Assembly: GCF_000719955.1 (NCBI RefSeq) | Contig: NZ_JOII01000018.1 | Span: 58,506-122,505 of the forward strand | Direction of reading: 5' to 3' | Source: Streptomyces albidoflavus | Lineage (GTDB): Bacteria; Actinomycetota; Actinomycetes; Streptomycetales; Streptomycetaceae | DNA length: 64,000 nt | In this document: piece by piece, positions 56,648-64,000 of the stretch | Position numbering within the stretch: the first letter of the stretch is position 1 | Layout of the letters: every line of letters begins with the position of its first letter | Translations under genes and position numbers: made by a program | The notes under the pieces: generated by a model | What the model was told of the DNA's origin: nothing | Seen by the model: only the letters and a program-made list of their open reading frames with translations | Databases searched by the model: none

Positions 56648-59600
56648 ATGCCGACCACCTGCTTCCTGATCGGCGGCACCCGGGTCCTCACCCGCTGCGC
56701 CGCCCAGCTGCTGGACGCCGGCGTCCGTGTCGAGGGCGTCTTCAGCGACGACCCGGCTGTCGCCGCCTTCGCCGCCGAGCACGGCATCGCCCTGCACGAC
56801 CCGCACGGCGACCTCACCGCCACGCTGTCCCGGCAGCCCTTCGACTACCTGTTCAGCATGGTCAACTTCCGCATCCTGCGCGCCGAGGTGCTCGCGCTGC
56901 CCAGGATCGCCGCGATCAACTTCCACGACGGACCGCTGCCCCGCTACTCCGGCAGCCACGTTCCCGCCTGGGCGCTGTACGAGGGCGCCACCCGGCACGC
57001 CGCGACCTGGCACCGCATGGCCGAGGCCGTGGACGCCGGCAGCGTCCTGCTCGAACGGTGGTTCCCGGTCCGTGACCACTCCACCGCCCTCTCCCTGACG
57101 TACGAGACCGCCGAGACCGGCATCGAACTCTTCGGCGACCTCGTTCCGCACGTCGTCGCCAGAACCCTGCCCGAGCCGGTCGACACCGGCGACCGGGAGC
57201 GCCGCTTCTACCGCCGGTCCCACCGGCCGGCCTCCGGCGGAGTGATCCACGCCGGCACCACGGCCGCCGAGGCGGTACGGCTCTCCAAGGCCCTGGACTA
57301 CGGCTCCTTCCCCAATCCGCTCGGCCTCCCGGCACTCCTCACCGAGCAGGGCGCCGTCCTCACCCGTCAGGTCCGGCTGCTGCCGCGCGACGAGGTGCGT
57401 ACCGGCACCGTCGCCCTGGCCGTCACCACCTCCGCGATCACCCTCGCCGCGCCCGACGCCGACCTCGTCCTCAGCGACTTCCTCGCGGTCGACGGCTCCG
57501 CGCTGAGCGGCCAGGCCGCCGCCCAGCGGCTCGGCATCACCGAAGGCGCCCCGGTGCCCGGCGCGTCGGCCGAACGGCTGGAAGCCGTGGCCGCCGCCCA
57601 GAACTCCCTGCGGCCCCACGAGCCCTGGTGGCGCGGCCGTCTCGGCGCGCTGCGGCCGGCCCGGCTGACGGCCGACGACTTCACCGCCGCCACCGCCCAC
57701 TACGGGCGCTACGAACTGGCGTACCTCCCCGCCTCCCGCCAGGAGACCGCCGACGTCGTGCGCGCCTTCCTCGGCGCGGTCGCCGAACGCACCGGCGAGC
57801 CCTGCTTCGACTTCGCCTGGTCGCCGTCGGCCGCGCGGCTGCGGGCCGAGCGCACCCACGGCCTCACCGCCGTCCGCTTCCCCGTCCGGTACGAGGCCGA
57901 CGGCACCGCTTCCCTGCTGCGCAAGCTGGACGAGGCCGCGGCCCGGGAAGGGTACGCCGCCGACCTGGAGATCCGCCTGGGCCTCGCCGGGCGCCCGCTG
58001 GGCTCCGACGAACCCTCGTTCACCCAGGTCATGGTGGTGGAACGGGAGGACGGCGAAGAGGCGTCCGCCGAACCGCACACCGAGGTCGCGCTGCTCTGCG
58101 TCGAGACCGGGCCCCCGACGGTGTTCGTGCGGGAGACCGCGATGAGCCGCGAAGAGGCGCTGGCCTTCACCGAGCGGATCGAGGACCTCGCCCTGTCCGC
58201 CCTCTTCCACGGTGAGGAGCGCGCGGAGACCGCCACCGAGCCCCCCACGGTCACCGAGGCGCCCGCCGAGCAGGAGGCACCGGCCGACCGCCCCGAGGCC
58301 CCGGCACCCGAGGCGTCCGGCCCGACCGTCCTCGACCTGATCGCCACCGCCGTCGCCGCCCGGCCGGAGGCCGTGGCCGTCCGCTGCGGCGACCGCACCC
58401 TCGACTACGCCGCCCTCGACGCGTGGGCCGACGCCGTCGCCGCCCACCTCCATGACCAGGGTGTCGAGGAAGGCTCCGTCGTGGGCGTCCTCCTGGAGCG
58501 GGGGACGCACCTGCTGCCCGCCCTCCTCGGCGTGCTGCGGGCCGGTGCGGCCTTCCTGCCGCTGGACCCCGGCTACCCGGCCGAGCGGCTGCGCCGGTAC
58601 ACCGAGGTGGCGCGGGCCGACCTGATCCTCACCGACGCCCGCACCCACGCGCTCGGCGCCTCGCTCGGCCCGGCCCTGCCCGTCCCGGAGGCGGACGGAT
58701 CGGCCCTGGCCGTACCCGCCCGCGTGGGTCCCGGCGACCTGGCCTACGTCCTGTTCACCAGCGGGTCGACCGGCGACCCCAAGGGCGTCGAGGTCGGACA
58801 CGGCGCCCTCGCCAACTTCCTCACCGGGATCGGCGAGCGTCTGGCCGTGACCGCCGAGGACCGGGTCCTCGCCCACACCACGGTGGCCTTCGACATCTCC
58901 CTGCTGGAACTGCTCCTGCCGCCGACGAAGGGCGCCACCGTCGTCCTGGCCGGCCGCGATGCCGCCCGCGACCCGGGCCGCCTCGCCGAGCTGACCGGCG
59001 AGGCCACCATCGCCCAGGCGACCCCCAGCATGTGGCGGCTGCTGCTGGAGACCGGCTGGCGGCCCCCGGCCGGCCTCACCGTCCTCTCCGGCGGCGAGGC
59101 ACTGCCCGTCAGCGTCGCCGAGCCGCTGCACGCCACCGCGCGCTCCCTGTGGAACCTCTACGGGCCCACCGAGGCGACCGTCTGGGCCTCCAGCCACCGC
59201 GTCACCTCGGTCGGCTCCTTCCTGCCCCTCGGCGAGCCCCTGCCCCGTCTGGACCTGCACGTCCTCGACGAGGAACTCGCACCCTGCGCCCCCGGCACGA
59301 CCGGAGCCCTGTACATCTCCGGCGCCGGCCTCGCCCGCGGCTACGCCCACCGCGCCGACCTCACCGCGGACGCCTTCCTCACTCACCCGGCCACCGGCGT
59401 CCGCCTGTACCGCACCGGGGACGAGGTACGGCTCCACGCCGACGGCGCCCTCGAATGGCTCGGCCGGACCGACGCCCAGCTGAAGGTGCGCGCCCACCGC
59501 GTCGAACCCGCCGAGATCGAAGGGGTGCTGGAGCGGTTCCCCGGCGTCGGCGCCGCCGTGGTCACCGCGGCCCGCTTCGAGGGACGCGGCGAACCCCGCC

Positions 59601-62600
59601 TCACCGCCTACCTGGTCGGCGCGGAGACGGCGACCAGGTCCGAGCTCGACGCGTGGGCGCGCGGCTCGCTGCCCGACCACATGGTCCCCGACGCCTACGT
59701 CCGCCTCGACGCGCTGCCGCTGACCGGCAACGGCAAGACCGCCCGCTCCCTGCTGCCCGAGCCGACCCGCGACACCATCATCCGCACGGACGAGGCACCG
59801 TCGCCCGCCACGCCCGCCACGCCCGCCACGCCCGCCACGCCCGCCACGCCCGCCACGCCCGCCACCGCCGACAGCGCCCCGGCCGACGGCACGACCCTGT
59901 CCGGACTCACCGGGACGGTCGCCACCGCCTTCGCCGCCACCCTGGGCACCGACGACTTCGCGACGGACGCCAACTTCTTCGACCTCGGCGGTGACTCGGC
60001 CAACGTCACCCTCGCCGCCGCCCGCCTGAGTGAGAGCCTGGGCACGCCGGTCAGCACCACGTCGATCTTCGCCACCGGCACACCGGCCGCCTTGGCCCGG
60101 CTGCTCGCCGCCGAGGGCACCGTGAAGATCTCCGAGCCCGAGACCGAACCCGAGCCCGATACCGCGCAGGCGCAGCCGGCCGCCGTCCCGACGGCCACGG
60201 ACGCGGCGCGGGAGCCGGACCGCCCGGCCCCCGCCTCCGCGCAGGTGACCGGCCGGACGCGGAACAGCGCGCGGCCGCCCGCCGGGGACGCCCTGGCCGT
60301 CATCGGCATGGCCTGCCGCTTCCCCGGCGCCGCCACCCCCGACGAGTTCTGGCGCAACCTCCTCGACGGCGTCTCCAGCATCGACGAGGCACCGGCGGAC
60401 AGACGCGGCTGGGCCCACCTCTGGTCGGAGTCCGACGAGGCCCGCATGGGGTGGCTCGACGGAGTGGAACGCTTCGACGCGGCCCGCTTCGGCCTGACCG
60501 ACCGCGAGGCGCGCCGTACCGACCCCCTCCAGCGGCTCCTGCTCAGCGTCACGGCCGAGGCCCTGGAGGGCAGCGGCCACGATCACCACTCGCTCGGGGC
60601 CGGCACCGGTGTCTTCATCGGCACCATCGCCAGCGACTTCCCGGAGCTGGTGGCCCGCAGCACCGGCCACGCCGACCCGCACGCCGCCACCGGTACCGCC
60701 CTGTCCATGGTCGCCAACCGGTTGTCCTACGTCTTCGACTGGTCGGGCCCGAGCCTCGCCGTCGACACGGCCTGCTCCTCCTCCCTGGTCGCCCTGCACC
60801 AGGCGGCCGTCCACCTGCGGGCGGGAGACGTGGACGCGGCGGTGGTCGGCGCCGCCAACCTGATCCTGACGCCCGACAAGACACGCTCCTTCGCCCGGGG
60901 CGGCATGCTCTCGCCCCAGGGCGCCTGCCGCACCTTCGACGAGGCGGCCGACGGGTACGTCCGCGGCGAGGGCTGCGGCGTCGTCGTCCTCAAGCGGCTC
61001 GCCGACGCCGAACGCGACGGGGACCCGGTGCTCGCCGTGGTGCGCGGCACCGCCGTCAACCACACCGGCGGCAGCGCCGGCTTCCTCACCGCGCCCAGCC
61101 GACCGGCCCAGGAAGCGGTCCTGCGCAAGGCGCTGTCCGCCGCCGGGGTCGGCGAGGGCGGCATCGGGTACGTGGAGGCGCACGGCACCGGCACCCAGCT
61201 CGGCGACCTCATCGAACTGGAGGCGCTCCACACCGTCCTCGGCGGGTCGGCGGCGGGACCGGTCGCCGTCGGATCGGTGAAGACCAACATCGGCCACCTG
61301 GAACCCGCCGCAGGCGTCGCGGGACTCATCAAGACCGTCCTGGCCCTCCAGGCCGGCACCATCCCGCCGTCCCTCAACTTCCGCACACCCAACAAGGCGT
61401 TCGACTTCGACAGCTCACCCCTGTTCGTCGCCGACCGGGCGGTGCCCTGGGAGGGCCCGCGCGTCGCCGGCGTCAGCAGCTTCGGCTTCGGCGGCGCCAA
61501 CGCGCACGTCGTGGTCGAGGCCGCCCCCGACACGACGGCGGCGGACGGCGACGGGCCCCGCCTGCTGGCCCTGTCGGCCCACTCGCCCGAAGCGCTGCGC
61601 ACGCTGGCGCGGCGGCTCCTGCTGATGCTGGACTCCGCCTACTGCCCGTCCCTGGGCGCCCTGAGCGAGTCGAGTCTGCGCCGCCCCGCCGCCCCGCACC
61701 GCCTCGCCTGCGTCGTGGACAGCGCCGAACAACTGGAGGACAAGCTGCGGCTCTTCCTGGCCGGGGTGAGCCGGGCGAGATCCCTCCACACCGGCGCGGC
61801 CACCGGGAACGAGGGGCTGCCGGAGGTGCAGGTGGCCCCCGGGGCGCCCCGCGAGCGGCTGGACGCCGCGGCCCGCCAGTTCGCCGCCGGCGCACCGCTC
61901 ACGGCGCCACCCGGCCGCGCACCCGTGCGCTTCCCGACGGCACCGCACGAGGAGCGCCACCTCTGGCTGGAGCCCGCCGAGGCACCCCCCGCCCGTTCCG
62001 ACGCGCCCGCCGGTCCCGCCGTACGGTCGTGGAGCGAACAGCCCGAGGCCGCCGAACACCTGGTCCTCGGCACGCCGACCCTTCCCGGCGCCGCCTACCC
62101 CGGCCGGATCGCCCAGCTCCTCGGCCAGGACCGGTTCGGCCTGCGCGACCTCACCTTCCGGGCACCCGTCGAGGGCGACGCCCGGGTGACGGCCGAGCAC
62201 GACGGCACCACCGTCCGCTTCAACGACGCCTCGGGCGCCCTGGTCTGCGACGGCCGCGTGACCGCCCCCGAGCCTGCGGCACTCACCGTGATGGACGCCT
62301 CCGGCGCCGCCCGCACCCCCGTCGACCTCGACGCCATGTACGAGGCTTTCGCCCGCCGGGGACTGCGGTACGGCCCCGGCTTCCGCACCGTCACCGCGCT
62401 GTCCACCGGGCCCGGTGTCGCCACCGGCGACCTGCGCTCCAGAGGCCCGGCGACCGGGCCCCTGGACGCCCGGCTGATCGACGGCGCGTTCCAGGTCGCC
62501 CTCGCCGCGTGCGGAGCGGACGGGCTCTACGTCCCCTTCACCGTGGAGCGGCTCACGGTCCTCGGGCCTCTCCCCGCCGCCGTCCGCGTCCACGCCCGCC

Positions 62601-64000
62601 GTGACCGCGACACGCCGCCCGGCTCCGGTCTGCTCACCGGCAGCCTCGTCGTCCTCGACGGCGCGACCCCGGTCCTGGAGGCACACGGGGTCACCTGGAA
62701 GCGGCTCTCCTCGCCGCCCTCCGGCCCGGTCACGCCCCCGGCCCCGGAACGCGACGCAGCCCACCCCGCCCCGCCGGAGAGGTCCCACCCGGTCCCGCCG
62801 GGCGCGGCCCGTCCCGCCGCCGCCCCGGCCGGGCGCCTCAACGGGCACCGCCCGGCCCAGGCCCGCACCGCCGGGGAAGACCTCGACTCCGTGCTGACCC
62901 GCTGGGTGGCCGAGGCACTGGAGCTGGAGTCCGACGCCGTGGAGGCGGACCGTCCGCTCCAGGAGCAGGGCCTCGACTCCCTGCTCGCCGTTTCGCTCGC
63001 CCAGGACATCAAGGCCCGGCTCGCCGTCGACATCCCCGTCACCCTCGTCCTGGAGGTGGGCACGGTCGAGCGGCTCGCCGCCGAACTGCGCGACGCCTAC
63101 GGCGTGACCTCCGTCCCCTCCGACCGGGCACCCGGCCCCGCCGACACCGGGCCGCCGCCCGAGCCGCCACAGCCCGGAACATCCCCCGCCACGCCCGGCC
63201 CGGACAGTCCGCGCACCGGCGAGCGGCGTCCCGCAAGCCGCCCCGAGGACATCGAGGACGACCGGCACGACATCGCCATCATCGGCATGGACGGCGTCTT
63301 CCCCAACGCCCGCAGCACCGACGAACTCTGGCACGTCCTCATGGCGGGCGAGGACTGCCTGCGCGAGGTGCCCGAGGAGCGCTGGGACCTGGAGGCGTAC
63401 TACGGCACGGAGGGCCGGCCGGGCACCGTCTACCTGCGGAAGGCCGGGTTCGTCGACGGGCTCACCGATTTCGACGCCGGATTCTTCCGCCTCTCGCCGG
63501 CCGAGGCGCAGTGGATCGACCCGCAGCAGCGCCACCTCGCCCAGTCCGCCTGGCGGGCGCTGGAGGACGCGGGCCTCGCCGGCCGTGTCCCCGCTTCCAC
63601 CGGCGTGTTCGTGGGCGCCAGCTACCAGCACTACCGGGACATGGTCGTCGGCGACGTCGTCGAGACACCGGCCGGACTGGGCAACCACAACGCGATCCTC
63701 GCCAACCGGCTCAGCTACTTCCTGGATCTGCGGGGTCCGAGCATGACGGTGGACACGTTGTGCTCGTCGTCGTTGGTGGCGTTGCACCAGGCGGTGCGGT
63801 CCATTCGCGCCGGGGAGTGCGAGCAGGCCGTCGTCGCCGGCGTCCACATGGGGATGTCCCCCCAGTACTTCCAGCTCGGCTCACGGCTCCGCTCGTTCTC
63901 CCCCTCGGGTGTGGTGCGGGCGTTCGATGCGGGTGCGGATGGGTTTGTGCCGGGGGAGGGGGTGGTGTCGGTGGTGGTGAAGTCGTTGGGTGCGGCGTTG
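56648..64000 (+). CDS. Trans-AT PKS/NRPS, FT-A(Gly)-PCP-KS-DH-ACP-KS..., 3' end outside window
   Basis: Open from ATG 56648 to the window edge, 2451 residues so far. Formyltransferase (1-210): NFHDGPLPRYSG, with Asn91, His93 and Asp129 spaced exactly as in methionyl-tRNA formyltransferase (109/111/147). A linker of unknown role (210-540) follows. A domain (560-1035): TSGSTGDPKG near 702; hand-read code DILQLGLVWK, glycine. PCP: Ser1117 in LGGDS. KS1 (1214-1630): Cys1376. No cis AT; a docking-like segment follows. DH (1790-2020): His1804 in HLVLGTPTLP, Asp1945 in DGAFQ. ACP: Ser2111 in LDSLL. KS2 from 2203: Cys2372. The starter is therefore N-formylglycine, as in oxazolomycin- and conglobatin-type pathways. 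Module 1 has DH but no KR. Extenders must come from a discrete AT outside the window. Confidence 0.93.
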   Translation, partial: MPTTCFLIGGTRVLTRCAAQLLDAGVRVEGVFSDDPAVAAFAAEHGIALHDPHGDLTATLSRQPFDYLFSMVNFRILRAEVLALPRIAAINFHDGPLPRYSGSHVPAWALYEGATRHAATWHRMAEAVDAGSVLLERWFPVRDHSTALSLTYETAETGIELFGDLVPHVVARTLPEPVDTGDRERRFYRRSHRPASGGVIHAGTTAAEAVRLSKALDYGSFPNPLGLPALLTEQGAVLTRQVRLLPRDEVRTGTVALAVTTSAITLAAPDADLVLSDFLAVDGSALSGQAAAQRLGITEGAPVPGASAERLEAVAAAQNSLRPHEPWWRGRLGALRPARLTADDFTAATAHYGRYELAYLPASRQETADVVRAFLGAVAERTGEPCFDFAWSPSAARLRAERTHGLTAVRFPVRYEADGTASLLRKLDEAAAREGYAADLEIRLGLAGRPLGSDEPSFTQVMVVEREDGEEASAEPHTEVALLCVETGPPTVFVRETAMSREEALAFTERIEDLALSALFHGEERAETATEPPTVTEAPAEQEAPADRPEAPAPEASGPTVLDLIATAVAARPEAVAVRCGDRTLDYAALDAWADAVAAHLHDQGVEEGSVVGVLLERGTHLLPALLGVLRAGAAFLPLDPGYPAERLRRYTEVARADLILTDARTHALGASLGPALPVPEADGSALAVPARVGPGDLAYVLFTSGSTGDPKGVEVGHGALANFLTGIGERLAVTAEDRVLAHTTVAFDISLLELLLPPTKGATVVLAGRDAARDPGRLAELTGEATIAQATPSMWRLLLETGWRPPAGLTVLSGGEALPVSVAEPLHATARSLWNLYGPTEATVWASSHRVTSVGSFLPLGEPLPRLDLHVLDEELAPCAPGTTGALYISGAGLARGYAHRADLTADAFLTHPATGVRLYRTGDEVRLHADGALEWLGRTDAQLKVRAHRVEPAEIEGVLERFPGVGAAVVTAARFEGRGEPRLTAYLVGAETATRSELDAWARGSLPDHMVPDAYVRLDALPLTGNGKTARSLLPEPTRDTIIRTDEAPSPATPATPATPATPATPATPATADSAPADGTTLSGLTGTVATAFAATLGTDDFATDANFFDLGGDSANVTLAAARLSESLGTPVSTTSIFATGTPAALARLLAAEGTVKISEPETEPEPDTAQAQPAAVPTATDAAREPDRPAPASAQVTGRTRNSARPPAGDALAVIGMACRFPGAATPDEFWRNLLDGVSSIDEAPADRRGWAHLWSESDEARMGWLDGVERFDAARFGLTDREARRTDPLQRLLLSVTAEALEGSGHDHHSLGAGTGVFIGTIASDFPELVARSTGHADPHAATGTALSMVANRLSYVFDWSGPSLAVDTACSSSLVALHQAAVHLRAGDVDAAVVGAANLILTPDKTRSFARGGMLSPQGACRTFDEAADGYVRGEGCGVVVLKRLADAERDGDPVLAVVRGTAVNHTGGSAGFLTAPSRPAQEAVLRKALSAAGVGEGGIGYVEAHGTGTQLGDLIELEALHTVLGGSAAGPVAVGSVKTNIGHLEPAAGVAGLIKTVLALQAGTIPPSLNFRTPNKAFDFDSSPLFVADRAVPWEGPRVAGVSSFGFGGANAHVVVEAAPDTTAADGDGPRLLALSAHSPEALRTLARRLLLMLDSAYCPSLGALSESSLRRPAAPHRLACVVDSAEQLEDKLRLFLAGVSRARSLHTGAATGNEGLPEVQVAPGAPRERLDAAARQFAAGAPLTAPPGRAPVRFPTAPHEERHLWLEPAEAPPARSDAPAGPAVRSWSEQPEAAEHLVLGTPTLPGAAYPGRIAQLLGQDRFGLRDLTFRAPVEGDARVTAEHDGTTVRFNDASGALVCDGRVTAPEPAALTVMDASGAARTPVDLDAMYEAFARRGLRYGPGFRTVTALSTGPGVATGDLRSRGPATGPLDARLIDGAFQVALAACGADGLYVPFTVERLTVLGPLPAAVRVHARRDRDTPPGSGLLTGSLVVLDGATPVLEAHGVTWKRLSSPPSGPVTPPAPERDAAHPAPPERSHPVPPGAARPAAAPAGRLNGHRPAQARTAGEDLDSVLTRWVAEALELESDAVEADRPLQEQGLDSLLAVSLAQDIKARLAVDIPVTLVLEVGTVERLAAELRDAYGVTSVPSDRAPGPADTGPPPEPPQPGTSPATPGPDSPRTGERRPASRPEDIEDDRHDIAIIGMDGVFPNARSTDELWHVLMAGEDCLREVPEERWDLEAYYGTEGRPGTVYLRKAGFVDGLTDFDAGFFRLSPAEAQWIDPQQRHLAQSAWRALEDAGLAGRVPASTGVFVGASYQHYRDMVVGDVVETPAGLGNHNAILANRLSYFLDLRGPSMTVDTLCSSSLVALHQAVRSIRAGECEQAVVAGVHMGMSPQYFQLGSRLRSFSPSGVVRAFDAGADGFVPGEGVVSVVVKSLGAAL
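59810..59863 (+). repeat. Six tandem 9-bp repeats encoding Thr-Pro-Ala
   Basis: ACGCCCGCC is repeated six times exactly, preceded by one variant copy (TCGCCCGCC). In frame it encodes (TPA)6 between the glycine A domain and the PCP, a flexible interdomain linker. Copy number is likely to vary by slippage. Confidence 0.95.

Noticed and set aside
59801..59869. CRISPR-like or intergenic minisatellite array
   Set aside because: The 9-bp repeats have no spacers and are in frame, encoding a Thr-Pro-Ala linker.
56474..61297. 1607-codon minus-strand open frame
   Set aside because: Shadow of the trans-AT PKS gene, which is open on the plus strand to the window edge and carries all the domain motifs.

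Overview
This window comes from a high-GC actinomycete, almost certainly a Streptomyces. The third codon position is nearly always G or C. It holds SARP and LAL regulators, a RamC-type class III lanthipeptide enzyme, and just one TTA (bldA-type) codon that I could find in any called gene. Almost all of it is specialised-metabolite biosynthesis: several gene clusters packed side by side. No transposase, tRNA, rRNA or CRISPR array was seen.

Region 1 (1-30258) is a hybrid NRPS/type I PKS locus on the minus strand. An MFS exporter overlaps a 3584-residue megasynthase (AL-ACP-KS-AT-ACP-LLM-C-A-PCP-C). A second block carries C-A(Thr)-PCP-C-AL-KR-ACP, translationally coupled to KS-AT-ACP-TE, followed by a crotonyl-CoA carboxylase/reductase that probably supplies an alkylmalonyl extender. 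Between the two blocks lie a PapA5-type acyltransferase, an ECF-like sigma factor and a small membrane protein. The divergent promoter region at 15088-15654 has two similar palindromes resembling PAS-LuxR operators. The left edge cuts an acyl-CoA synthetase. The likely product is a lipopeptide-polyketide; I cannot name it.

Region 2 (30764-34065) is a LanM class II lanthipeptide synthetase with a 63-residue putative precursor that has no cysteine. Region 3 (34129-39007) encodes two large regulators, a LAL and a SARP with an NTPase domain. Region 4 (39013-43329, minus strand) is a class III lanthipeptide operon: precursor, MFS exporter and LanKC. Its precursor core has an unusual residue order.

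Region 5 (43698-50417) is a tightly coupled operon: radical SAM enzyme, haem-oxygenase-like iron protein, 68-residue peptide ending GGALF, nucleotide cyclase/ATPase/TPR protein, cytosolic subtilisin and GAF protein. It looks like a radical-SAM RiPP system and is the least familiar part of the window. An exact 14-bp direct repeat with 22-bp period, SARP-operator-like, lies about 90 bp upstream.

Region 6 (50528-53366) holds a small CPVC membrane protein, an SDR, an NTF2-like protein and a LysR regulator. Region 7 (53367-64000) begins with an AT-rich regulatory stretch (palindromes, a Crp-like site, a possible 18-codon ORF). It then runs through an FAD oxidoreductase and a Rieske oxygenase into a trans-AT PKS that leaves the window. 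The PKS loading module is formyltransferase-A(Gly)-PCP, which makes N-formylglycine as in oxazole-containing polyketides such as oxazolomycin or conglobatin, followed by KS-DH-ACP-KS.
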